Shown here one piece after another: positions 37,222 through 43,480 of a DNA stretch of 43,480 nucleotides. Position 1 is the first letter of the stretch; every line of letters begins with the position of its first letter. The stretch is from a virus. Under the pieces are notes generated by a model. The model was not told the DNA's origin. It did no database searches and saw only the letters and a program-made list of their open reading frames with translations. The position numbers and the translations under genes were made by a program. The stretch spans positions 1 through 43,480 of the IMG/VR virus record IMGVR_UViG_3300005253_000592; one strand, 5' to 3'.

Positions 37222-38202
37222 CTAACCTGTGATGTTGGTGGCCACGGCCTGCTTCGCAGCTTGGCTCATGGTGAGCTGTGCGATCAGGACGAGGGCTCCG
37301 ATGTCGACCCACGGCTGATTCGCTGGAGTCTTCGTTGGCTTCATCACGAAATTTGCGCCACGCAGAGCCTTCATCCTCAAATACTTGGTATTGAGGAAGT
37401 AGGCGTGGCTTGCGGGGCAGAACGCGTCGAACGTGACCGCTGCTCCGTGGAAACCAGCCACCGCCATCCCGGCCTCGGCCATCTGAGTGGGTGTGCCGCC
37501 CTGGAACCGGAGCCTGTCGGCGGGGCCTGCCGTGTAGTACCGATAGATGTCATCGGTAGTCACGATGAAGTTCGGACCATCGTTTGCCCGCTTGCTGGCA
37601 GCGATGTAGAGGCGCTGAAAGACGTGCCAGCCGTTGAGCCAGGTGGCCTCGAACGTGGAGAGCGCGGTGGTGTAGATGTTGTTCCGCCACCACGAGTTGG
37701 TTGCATCCGACCTGTCGATGTCACCGACAGTGCCGGAGGTCGGGGCGTCAGCTACCAAGTGCTGAAGCCCATGAATCCGGGCCGAGTCGGACCCGTCATT
37801 GAAAAGGTCCTCACCCAGCTCCTCGGCCATCGTGATCTCGGTCTGTAGCTGGGTGTCCTTCACGAGCTGCCCAATCGCATGGCGACCCTTGTTCTGAAGA
37901 ACGTCCCATTCCTCGACCACGATTGACCCGGCGCACCGCTTTTGTAAGTAGATGGCGTGTGTAAATCCTTCCTGCGGCGTGGTGTCCAGGGTCCCGAATC
38001 GCTCGTAGTAGCCGAACGAACCCTTTCCATACGCCAGCCTTTCACGGAAGTCATAACCACCATCCACCTCAATCACCTGACCCCTTGCCTTGAGAAACCA
38101 AAACAGGGGAATCATCTGCGAGATGTTGTCCTCCATTACCGGGGACAGCTCAAAGAGTGTCTCCGCGAGGACTTTTGTGGTTATCGTCGCTCCTCCAGGC
38201 AT
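37222..38202 (-). CDS. major capsid protein
   Basis: 326 residues; AAGGAGGG before ATG 38202. It follows a scaffold-like gene and has the look of an HK97-fold coat protein: N-terminal helix (TTKVLAETLFELSPVMEDNI), a long strand region, GLQHLVADAPTSGTVGDIDR followed by NSWWRNNIYTT (a block I know from phage coat proteins), FIVTTDDIYRYY and a C-terminal DIGALVLIAQLTMSQAAKQ. It would be the most abundant virion protein. Confidence 0.85.
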   Translation of the reverse strand: MPGGATITTKVLAETLFELSPVMEDNISQMIPLFWFLKARGQVIEVDGGYDFRERLAYGKGSFGYYERFGTLDTTPQEGFTHAIYLQKRCAGSIVVEEWDVLQNKGRHAIGQLVKDTQLQTEITMAEELGEDLFNDGSDSARIHGLQHLVADAPTSGTVGDIDRSDATNSWWRNNIYTTALSTFEATWLNGWHVFQRLYIAASKRANDGPNFIVTTDDIYRYYTAGPADRLRFQGGTPTQMAEAGMAVAGFHGAAVTFDAFCPASHAYFLNTKYLRMKALRGANFVMKPTKTPANQPWVDIGALVLIAQLTMSQAAKQAVATNITG

Positions 38203-38216
38203 TTAGCCCTCCTTGT

Positions 38217-38912
38217 CTAAGAGGGGCCGGGAAGCTCTACGCCGCTCGCCTCCAGCACCCTCGCCAGAGCGAAATCAGCGGGGTCCACCCCATCAGGCAG
38301 AGACTTGTGCCAGTCCTTGTCCAACTCGGTTGGCACGCCTACAGGGAGCCCGCCGCCGGCAGCGACCATCGCGGCTGCCCTCTTCTTGTCCAGAGCCGTC
38401 TTGCGGCTCTCCTCGGAGGTTTCGCTGATTGACTTGACGACGCCGGGGAGGTCTTCGACCAGCAGATAACCAAGGGCCTCTTGGTGTGTAATGGTTCGCC
38501 CCTGCTTCGCTGCTTCTGCCCTGTAATCTTCCACCTTCCCCAACAGGGCATCGGTCATCTCTGCGGGAAGACCCTCAACGCCCTCCAGCTTGGACTTCAG
38601 GGCGCTGTTCTGAGTGTTCCCTACGAGCGTCTCAATGACGCTCACCAATGGGCCAAGTTGGTCTTCCAGCAAGCCCTGAGCGATGCTCTTGACCTCAGCC
38701 CTATCCTCCTCGTCGTATTTCCCCGTATACGCAGGCTCGTCGGCCCGACTCAGAACATCCTTCTCCGCTTCTAGCTCCTCGATTTGAGCTTCGAGGGCTG
38801 TGCGCTTGGCCTGCTCGTCGGCCCTGATAGACGTGACTACGTTCAGGGGGACCATCCTCTCGTCGTCACCTTCACCAGCTCCACCTTCTTTGTCCTTGCC
38901 TTCTTCCGTCAT
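38217..38912 (-). CDS. scaffolding protein
   Basis: 231 residues, acidic and strongly helical: a Gly/Asp/Glu-rich disordered start, then coiled coil (ALEAQIEELEAEKDVL) and more helices with a basic patch near the end. The place directly ahead of the major capsid gene, size and composition are those of phage scaffolds, which organise coat subunits and leave before or during packaging. Ribosome site AAGGAGG. No protease motif seen. Confidence 0.75.
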   Translation of the reverse strand: MTEEGKDKEGGAGEGDDERMVPLNVVTSIRADEQAKRTALEAQIEELEAEKDVLSRADEPAYTGKYDEEDRAEVKSIAQGLLEDQLGPLVSVIETLVGNTQNSALKSKLEGVEGLPAEMTDALLGKVEDYRAEAAKQGRTITHQEALGYLLVEDLPGVVKSISETSEESRKTALDKKRAAAMVAAGGGLPVGVPTELDKDWHKSLPDGVDPADFALARVLEASGVELPGPS

Positions 38913-38970
38913 GGTTCCTACCTCCTTGCAGCTCGGCGGCAGCTACTCGCTATCACGCCCGTTAGAGGGT

Positions 38971-38995
38971 GGGTGAGGCCGGCTGCGCCTCACCC
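38971..38995 (-). promoter_or_regulatory. hairpin in the scaffold/capsid leader
   Basis: GGGTGAGGC (38971-38979) and GCCTCACCC (38987-38995) form a perfect 9-bp stem with a 7-base loop in the 118-base leader between the terminator and the scaffold start. No U-run. It could protect the late message or be a processing site. I see no consensus promoter in this leader. Confidence 0.5.
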
Positions 38996-39023
38996 CGTTG
39001 GTTTAGAGCCCGTTCCGCCCAAC

Positions 39024-39071
39024 AAAAAAAGCCCTTTGACCCCTCGCTAGCGAGTCAAGGGCTTGTTTTTT
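39024..39071. terminator. strong bidirectional intrinsic terminator
   Basis: AGCCCTT(T)GA pairs with TCAAGGGCT around an inner palindrome CTCGCTAGCGAG, with A7 on one side (39024-39030) and T6 on the other (39066-39071). In the minus-strand RNA the stem ends in UUUUUUU. It separates the portal/HNH transcript from the scaffold/capsid transcript. Confidence 0.9.
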
Positions 39072-39122
39072 GCTGGACTTCCCTAGTGGCCACTAGGGCA
39101 ATCCTAAATATTTATAATGTGC

Positions 39123-39644
39123 CTAGACTACCAGGCTAACTGTTGGCTCCTTCTTGAATCTCAAATCGTTATGATGCCTTGCATGGCATCCCGCACAAAG
39201 AGTCAAGAGATTATCTAAGTCATTGTTTGACCTGTCTTGGTCAACATGATGAACATGAAGATTCTCAGCGGTTCCACAGTTCCGGCATCCTTTGTCTCTT
39301 TCTATCGCAACCGCCCTATTTCCACCATGAGTTCTTCTGTCTCTATGTATTGCAGCAAGTCCAGTAGTCGTCGAATAACAGCTTACACAAAGACCCCTTG
39401 CTTCATGTTTTATATTTGTTCTCCCGCACTCCGTACAGGAATCATAGTTTCTAGCCCAAAGTCCATGCTCTCTTAACTCAATGTTTCCATTTTTACCCGT
39501 AGCATAATGCTTCCTGTACCTAAGCCTAGACTTGGGCCTATTGTAACAATTAACGCAAAGCCCCTTGGCCATGTGCCTTCTTCTTGTTCCCTTGCACTCA
39601 ACGCAATGGGAATGGTTTTTCGACCACTGAGCCTTCGAAGGCAC
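39123..39644 (-). CDS. HNH homing-type endonuclease
   Basis: 173 residues from GTG 39644 (AGGGAGAA upstream). Two zinc-ribbon repeats, HCVECKGTRRRHMAKGLCVNCY and SCTECGRTNIKHEARGLCVSCY, precede the HNH core: CRNCGTAENLHVHHVDQDRSNND and LLTLCAGCHARHH. The product likely nicks or cuts DNA and may spread itself between phages. The DNA is clearly more AT-rich than the flanking genes. It is the last gene before the terminator, an easily tolerated insertion point. Confidence 0.88.
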   Translation of the reverse strand: MPSKAQWSKNHSHCVECKGTRRRHMAKGLCVNCYNRPKSRLRYRKHYATGKNGNIELREHGLWARNYDSCTECGRTNIKHEARGLCVSCYSTTTGLAAIHRDRRTHGGNRAVAIERDKGCRNCGTAENLHVHHVDQDRSNNDLDNLLTLCAGCHARHHNDLRFKKEPTVSLVV

Positions 39645-39645
39645 G

Positions 39646-39849
39646 CTAGTTCTCCCTAATATTATCCATTCCAGGCACAACTTGAATGGCCCGGACCTGC
39701 TTCGCCTTGTCAAAGTGTTTGTCAAGGTGCCGCTCACCCAATTTAATCATCCCGTAGCAGAGAATGGGGTCGTGAAGCGGCCCCTCAACCTCAATCGAGC
39801 TATTGGGGTTGATTCGGATTATTAGTTCGATGGGCTGAGGTTGAGTCAT
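39646..39849 (-). CDS. 67-aa hypothetical protein
   Basis: MTQPQPIELIIRINPNSSIEVEGPLHD... is a small alpha/beta protein; ATG 39849 overlaps the previous stop (ATGA). Short proteins with a similar 'IELxIxINPNxxIxVxGP' opening occur in phage gene strings. Function unknown. Confidence 0.65.
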   Translation of the reverse strand: MTQPQPIELIIRINPNSSIEVEGPLHDPILCYGMIKLGERHLDKHFDKAKQVRAIQVVPGMDNIREN

Positions 39850-40376
39850 TGCCGAAGCTCCCCGAAGCCGTAAAAGTTCCACCTTGCCATCAATGAGAAT
39901 CGTTGAGAACAGTCGTTTTGGTGCAACGCAAACGTCTCATCATTAAAATATTGGTTCTCGCAGCAGGCACAGAACGCTACATTGTGGTCAGGGTAAAACC
40001 CTCTTGTGCGTTTAACGCGTGGGGCTTTAACAACATCATCTCGCTGAACAACTCGATAGGGGAGCGGTTCCTTCGGTTGCTCCAGTTTCTTTGGCCGGCC
40101 ACACGCATACCTGTGTGCCGCAAAGCTGGATAAGGTAAAAAATGCTGTTCCGCAGGCACAACATCGCTGGGTTTTGAACTTATATGGCTCATGGGGTGGC
40201 GGAAAGCCACGCCTCCAGTCCATGTAGGCAATGGCTATGCCTTCAGTATCATATCTTCCGTCGGCCATGCGCTCTAAGAACTTCATGCCAGTCTCAGGCT
40301 CAGGGTGAAAACTTTCAGGTAGAGAGTCCGAGGCAGCCGCCTCCATGTATTCGTCAACGGCCAGCAGTTGAGGCAC
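39846..40376 (-). CDS. double zinc-finger protein
   Basis: 176 residues from GTG 40376 (GGGGGAG upstream; shares a G with the previous TAG). Two C2HC-type fingers, CCACGTAFFTLSSFAAHRYAC (~72-92) and CACCENQYFNDETFALHQNDC (~134-155), have the aromatic and His spacing of classical fingers, which is unusual in phages. The N-terminal part is acidic. Likely nucleic-acid binding or a structural zinc protein. Confidence 0.65.
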   Translation of the reverse strand: MPQLLAVDEYMEAAASDSLPESFHPEPETGMKFLERMADGRYDTEGIAIAYMDWRRGFPPPHEPYKFKTQRCCACGTAFFTLSSFAAHRYACGRPKKLEQPKEPLPYRVVQRDDVVKAPRVKRTRGFYPDHNVAFCACCENQYFNDETFALHQNDCSQRFSLMARWNFYGFGELRQ

Positions 40377-40687
40377 TATATCTCCCCCCGCTCTCTCAAG
40401 CGGCCTTCTGCTCGGGCAATCGCATCGTGAACGTCAACCTCCTTGCGCTTGGGCTGATGAACGCCCTCCACACAATGAGGGAAGTCGTTTATCGGAGCGA
40501 ACCCCGCCGCCTTGAACTTCCGCTCCTGGTCGCCTTTGGAGTAGATCATCTGGCCCAAGTGCGGGTTGAAATGCTCTTTGACGATGTGCAACGAGGCTGA
40601 CCTGTTCGGCCCTGCGCCGTTCGACACCGACACCTCGACGACCTTCTTGAGCTTCTTGCAGTAGATAAAGCGGCGGCGAATCATCAT
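40376..40687 (-). CDS. hypothetical protein downstream of portal
   Basis: 103 residues beginning MMIRRRFIYCKKLKKVVEV; basic at the start, then HIVKEHFNPHLGQMIYSKGDQERKFKAAGF, a segment like those in short regulatory or head-associated phage proteins (the FxPHLG...SKxDxxRxxKxxGF run recalls zinc-ribbon FmdB-neighbour proteins). C-terminus charged. GGGGGT lies before the start; role unknown. Confidence 0.65.
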   Translation of the reverse strand: MMIRRRFIYCKKLKKVVEVSVSNGAGPNRSASLHIVKEHFNPHLGQMIYSKGDQERKFKAAGFAPINDFPHCVEGVHQPKRKEVDVHDAIARAEGRLRERGEI

Positions 40688-40800
40688 ACCCCCGGAATGG
40701 CAAAGTCGCCTGGCCAGAACGGCGGAGAGTAAACGCCCCACGCAATGTACCCCGGCCAATACAAATAGTCCCACGGATGGGGGTCTGGACAAAAACTCAT
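40684..40800 (-). CDS. 38-aa Trp/Tyr/Pro-rich small protein
   Basis: MSFCPDPHPWDYLYWPGYIA... with four Trp and four Tyr or more among 38 residues. ATG 40800 overlaps the portal stop (ATGA) and its own stop overlaps the next start, so it is exactly inserted between two genes. The composition suggests a protein-interface peptide, perhaps linked to portal. Unknown family. Confidence 0.6.
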   Translation of the reverse strand: MSFCPDPHPWDYLYWPGYIAWGVYSPPFWPGDFAIPGV

Positions 40801-42632
40801 GCCCCCTGCCCCCCAAACTGAGCCAATAGCTGCTCCACGGTGTCCGGCGCAGCCCCATCTTCCTGCCCCTCAACCGGCGGAGGCTTGACCTCGACAAGAA
40901 ACTCCTCGGGGTTCGGCTCATCGTGTGCGGCAATAAGTTTGGTGTAGAGCCTCTTGAGGTCTGGAGCCACCTGGTGCAGAGAAATCATCGCTTCCGCAAT
41001 ATTGGCCGATGCCACCAATAGTTGCTCTGCCTGGGCTCGTTGAAGCTCACGGTTCGGCTTCTGAGACGAGTCGGCCTGAACGTCAAACCAGATGTCCGCC
41101 TTGAGGTCTTCTGAGGGAATCAGGGGCTTCTCGCCCAAGCCATTCTCACCCTTGACCATGACGGGAATCGGGTAATCCACATAGCCCGTTATCACCTGGA
41201 AGAGCTTGCGGGACTGGTCCTTCACAAAGTCCACCACCTGGTCCTGGTCGATGCTTATTGAGAGGTCGGCGCCCTTCTCTATAAGCTGGGCCTCACCAAG
41301 GGTCTTGCGCTGGCCCGCGCCAGCCCGCTTCGCCTCTGAAACTCCGGTCACAATGCGAAGGTCTTCCTTCAGCTCCCTCAAATGCGCGAATATCTCTTCC
41401 CCGATGCCGGGATTGACAAACGGGCCAATGACCTTCCTGTAGTCGTCCGAGGAACCGCTTACTTCGATGATGCTCCCGACGTCGCCGCTCTCCAGAGCAG
41501 CTAGGACCTCCGGGCTCAAATACTCCTTCAGGCCAATGAGTCGCCCAACGAACTTGTCAATATGGGCGGCGATCCTCTGCCTTATGGCTGAGAACTCGAC
41601 CCGCATAGGCTCGTCAACCTTCGGAATCGGCACCCCGTAGATGTCGTCCTTGGGTATGATGGATGGTTGGAAGAATACGAACTGGCTCCCGTCTATCTCG
41701 GGATGGGGATAATCCGTCTCGTAGAGAAAGTCCAGTGCCGTCATCTCGATGATGTGGAGCTTCCCGTTCTTCAGGTCGTGGATTTCGTAGGTGTTGGTGA
41801 ACCTATACTCCTCATCGCCGGCAAAGGGGTCTTCGCCCTTGGTCGTCACCGGGGCCTTGAAGAACTCGGTGCCACGGATATGCTCGGTGTTCTTGTAAAT
41901 CGAGTTCTGCTTGAGTTCCGAGACAAAGACCTTGATTTCCTGGGCCACCCACTGGAGCTCCTCGGTGTACTTCGCACCCAGCGGGAAGAGCATATCGAAG
42001 GGGGAGACGCTGACCACGAACGGGCTCTCCGACTTGATGAACTCGTGGAACCGCTCGGGGCTGACATCCTTTTTCTTCTCCTTCGGCTCGATACCAAGGC
42101 CCTTCAGGACGCGCTCCGTGGCCGTGATGTCGTCCTCGTCCCTCTCGCTGGCAAGGATGGGCTCAGATCCGAACTCCGCCTTGTAGCCCACCTTGCAGAC
42201 GCCCATGTTGGTCAGATACCCGTCCACAATGACCCGCCTGTTGACCTTCTTCATCACCAGCTCTCGCTGGTAGTGGGCCATCGTGGCCTCGATATCGGGG
42301 GCCAGACTGGCCGCGTGCTGGCTGTTCTTGTTCACCAGGAGCCGTGGGTTCTGGTGGTAGACGTGGGCTAAGAAGATTTTGTTGTTGGAGTGGAGCAGGT
42401 TGACCCAAAAGTTGTAACCCCACATTTCCTCCTTGCCCCACGGCACACCACGCTCACCGGCAATCTCCTTGAGGTAGATGTTGACACGCGCCTTGAAGGC
42501 GTCACGGCGCAGGATGGCCGCGCTGAGTCGGCGCTTCCACGTCTCATAGGTCGGCTCACCGTGGCCGGGCCCCGGCCTGATGGATGGGCCTACCGAATCG
42601 GCGTGGGGCCTTATCTGGAATCTAGCCGGCAT
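40797..42632 (-). CDS. portal protein
   Basis: 611 residues from ATG 42632 (GGGAGGAA upstream). Portal rings sit at one capsid vertex and pass DNA in and out. Typical podovirus portal features: a helical N-terminus, YLTNMGVCKVGYKAEFGSE, the block VSPFDMLFPLGAKYTEELQWVAQEI, a YEIHDLKNGKLHIIEM strand region, the clip region around DDIYGVPIPKVDEPMR and long helices after EEIFAHLRELKEDLRIVTGVSE. A Glu/Pro-rich end follows. A fragment of a second, nearly identical 5' end lies at window positions 1-74. A hairpin in its leader (42657-42701) may regulate it. Confidence 0.85.
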   Translation of the reverse strand: MPARFQIRPHADSVGPSIRPGPGHGEPTYETWKRRLSAAILRRDAFKARVNIYLKEIAGERGVPWGKEEMWGYNFWVNLLHSNNKIFLAHVYHQNPRLLVNKNSQHAASLAPDIEATMAHYQRELVMKKVNRRVIVDGYLTNMGVCKVGYKAEFGSEPILASERDEDDITATERVLKGLGIEPKEKKKDVSPERFHEFIKSESPFVVSVSPFDMLFPLGAKYTEELQWVAQEIKVFVSELKQNSIYKNTEHIRGTEFFKAPVTTKGEDPFAGDEEYRFTNTYEIHDLKNGKLHIIEMTALDFLYETDYPHPEIDGSQFVFFQPSIIPKDDIYGVPIPKVDEPMRVEFSAIRQRIAAHIDKFVGRLIGLKEYLSPEVLAALESGDVGSIIEVSGSSDDYRKVIGPFVNPGIGEEIFAHLRELKEDLRIVTGVSEAKRAGAGQRKTLGEAQLIEKGADLSISIDQDQVVDFVKDQSRKLFQVITGYVDYPIPVMVKGENGLGEKPLIPSEDLKADIWFDVQADSSQKPNRELQRAQAEQLLVASANIAEAMISLHQVAPDLKRLYTKLIAAHDEPNPEEFLVEVKPPPVEGQEDGAAPDTVEQLLAQFGGQGA

Positions 42633-42810
42633 TGCAACTCGTTCCTCCCAACAGAAAAGGGGTCGCCATTCCCCTGTGCCCGCGCGGGAAGGCAACCCCT
42701 TAAATGCTGTCTGTTGGTTTCCGAGCCGTCGCCCGGAAAGCTACCTGTCTTTCACGCCTTTATATTCAGCCCCGTAAGTCATTCGGTCGATGAAGCCCTG
42801 AGTCGCCAGC
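42559..42810. repeat. direct repeat A, right copy (partner 1-252)
   Basis: See the left copy: five mismatches in 252 bases. This copy is continuous with a complete portal gene, whereas the left copy is cut at the window edge. Homology ends inside the small gene at 42741-42971. Confidence 0.95.
42657..42701 (-). promoter_or_regulatory. terminator-like hairpin in the portal leader, right copy
   Basis: Arms 42657-42667 and 42691-42701 pair over 11 bp (one wobble) with a TTCCC/GGGAA extension and a CCCGCGCGGG palindrome near the tip. The minus-strand RNA continues as UUUUCUGUU into the GGGAGGAA ribosome site of portal. The same structure is kept at 99-143. The 108-base gap holding it contains no gene. 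Confidence 0.6.
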
Positions 42811-42971
42811 CTTAGGCCCCTCTCGTGCAGAGCCATGTCAATCCGGTGCTTTCTCAGCCCGTCTATCTGCGTCCCCTTGCTAACTCGCACTTTGACCGTG
42901 ATGGGTTGGCCAAGTATGCACTCCGCCAGCCTGAACAGACACATGGCAATTTTGTCCCTGGGCCGAATCAC
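42741..42971 (-). CDS. conserved small phage protein upstream of portal (right allele)
   Basis: 76 residues from GTG 42971 (GTGA overlap; GAGGGTGGA upstream). Shares KIAMCLFRLAE and LATQGFIDRMTYG..EYKGVKDR with the protein at 183-407, but has a different basic middle (VRVSKGTQIDGLRKHRIDMALHERG). Function unknown. Confidence 0.75.
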   Translation of the reverse strand: MIRPRDKIAMCLFRLAECILGQPITVKVRVSKGTQIDGLRKHRIDMALHERGLRLATQGFIDRMTYGAEYKGVKDR

Positions 42972-43111
42972 GATTCCACCCTCACCACGGGGAGAGCAAG
43001 ATGGCCCTGCTTGTCATAAATCGGTTCCTCGGTAATAACCATCACCCGCCTCTGGAGGATAATCGCTATCAGTTTCTCAAACCGCCTCGCTATCCATATT
43101 CTGAAAGCCAT
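42968..43111 (-). CDS. 47-aa protein, paralogue of the gene at 12282-12440
   Basis: MAFRIWIARRFEKLIAIILQ...VMVITEEPIYDKQ... matches the 52-aa protein at 12282-12440 over its first ~28 residues. It overlaps the upstream gene by 35 bases and the next by GTGA. It takes the slot filled by an unrelated 46-aa gene in the left allele. Confidence 0.65.
   Translation of the reverse strand: MAFRIWIARRFEKLIAIILQRRVMVITEEPIYDKQGHLALPVVRVES
43035..43111. repeat. dispersed 77-bp repeat (partner 12364-12440)
   Basis: About 84% identical to 12364-12440 in the same orientation; covers the 5' part of the 47-aa gene. Confidence 0.85.
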
Positions 43112-43334
43112 CAAAAGCCTCCGGGTGGCGCTCCCTCACCTCGTCCAGCGTCAACTGCTCGGGCAAATCCATCAGATCTGATTCCGGGTTGAAATTCGGG
43201 TGCATGACCAAAACCTCAACCCCCCCTCCCGTCCACCGGGCCAGCTTCAGGTCGTGCATTAAAACCCTGCCGTCTAGCCCCATCGCCTCCATCAGCACCG
43301 ACGGGTCGACGTGGATGAGGTAGTGGCCCATCAT
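43077..43334 (-). CDS. conserved small protein of the terminase-portal junction (right allele)
   Basis: 85 residues, MMGHYLIHVDPSVL..., allele of 547-795. The C-terminus runs on past ERHPE into FDGFQNMDSEAV, in a region where the next gene already starts in another frame. TAATGATG joins it to the partial gene upstream. Function unknown. Confidence 0.75.
   Translation of the reverse strand: MMGHYLIHVDPSVLMEAMGLDGRVLMHDLKLARWTGGGVEVLVMHPNFNPESDLMDLPEQLTLDEVRERHPEAFDGFQNMDSEAV
43120..43334. repeat. direct repeat B, right copy (partner 581-795)
   Basis: Ungapped match of about 87% to 581-795. Homology stops at the start codon of the encoded gene: upstream of 43334 the sequence is unrelated to that upstream of 795. 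Confidence 0.9.
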
Positions 43335-43480
43335 TAGACTGCCCCCTTGGCATCATCGAGCTTGTCTAGGGCCGCGTTATAGTCGTCCCACGACTCTTCA
43401 CACCAATGCCGCATGGAGCCGTCGCTCAGGTAGCTGTTCTGGTGGTGGGAGGCCATGAAAGCCCGAAGACGGTGTTTCCC
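43334..43480 (-). CDS. partial hypothetical protein at window edge
   Basis: The last 48 codons of a gene that enters from beyond the right edge, or a complete 40-residue protein starting MASHHQNSYLSDG. It contains SMRHWCEESWDDYNAALDKLDDA, helical and acidic. It is not similar to the gene at 792-1247 that takes the corresponding place in the left allele. Unknown function. Confidence 0.55.
   Translation of the reverse strand, partial: GKHRLRAFMASHHQNSYLSDGSMRHWCEESWDDYNAALDKLDDAKGAV

Noticed and set aside
17820-39500. AT-rich patches considered as a replication origin
   Set aside because: The patches coincide with the HNH and lipoprotein genes, and no iterated short repeats were seen in them.

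Overview
This window looks like a nearly complete genome of a short-tailed (podovirus-like) double-stranded DNA phage, probably assembled from an environmental sample. The DNA is GC-rich. Almost every gene lies on the minus strand and is packed head to tail, with 1-4 base start/stop overlaps (ATGA, GTGA, TGATG) and frequent GGAGG-type ribosome sites. The virion gene set (small and large terminase, portal, scaffold, major capsid protein, head-tail adaptor, beta-propeller-like tail protein, three internal/ejection proteins, fibre-like proteins, M15 endolysin) and the lack of long tape-measure or sheath genes point to a podovirus. Lipoproteins, Sec signal peptides and an O-antigen ligase-like membrane protein suggest a Gram-negative host; this is inference. 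No integrase and no convincing CI-type repressor are visible. I saw no tRNA, rRNA or CRISPR array.

Reading along the minus strand (high to low coordinates). 43480-39123: small variable genes, portal, small zinc-finger genes and an HNH endonuclease, closed by a strong bidirectional terminator near 39030-39071. 38912-18799: scaffold, major capsid protein, capsid-associated protein with a signal peptide, O-antigen ligase-like protein, fibre, adaptor, tail, a second fibre-like protein, three internal proteins (up to 1705 aa), a holin/endolysin pair and a phospholipase A2-like protein. 18832-18169: a divergent control region with a plus-strand lipoprotein gene, a ribbon-helix-helix protein and a consensus sigma-70 promoter. 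18164-12820: an HNH nuclease, many tiny genes, then a recombination module (Cas4/RecB-like nuclease, SbcC/RecF-like ATPase, putative annealing protein). 12725-5051: tiny membrane proteins, RuvC-like resolvase, winged-helix protein, HerA-like ATPase, cytosine-C5 methyltransferase and a replication initiator/helicase-loader-like protein. 5031-1: a consensus promoter, an intrinsic terminator, then terS, terL, a run of small genes and the 5' end of a second copy of the portal gene.

The two window ends overlap. Bases 1-252 match 42559-42810 at about 98%, and 581-795 match 43120-43334 at about 87%, with unrelated sequence between. The natural reading is a circular or circularly permuted genome of about 42.5 kb whose two ends were assembled from different alleles, so that TerS-TerL-small genes-portal is one continuous packaging block. 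The alternative is a real, diverged duplication.

The most interesting items are: a Wzy/WaaL-like protein inside the virion operon; Sec signal peptides on several virion-type proteins; a promoter plus intrinsic terminator ahead of terS; a terminator-like hairpin ahead of portal; a second long reading frame inside the methyltransferase gene that itself looks like a protein family; a phospholipase A2-like protein beside the lysis genes; and a divergent lipoprotein/RHH control region with an apparently leaderless transcript. No stretch over about 300 bases lacks a gene.
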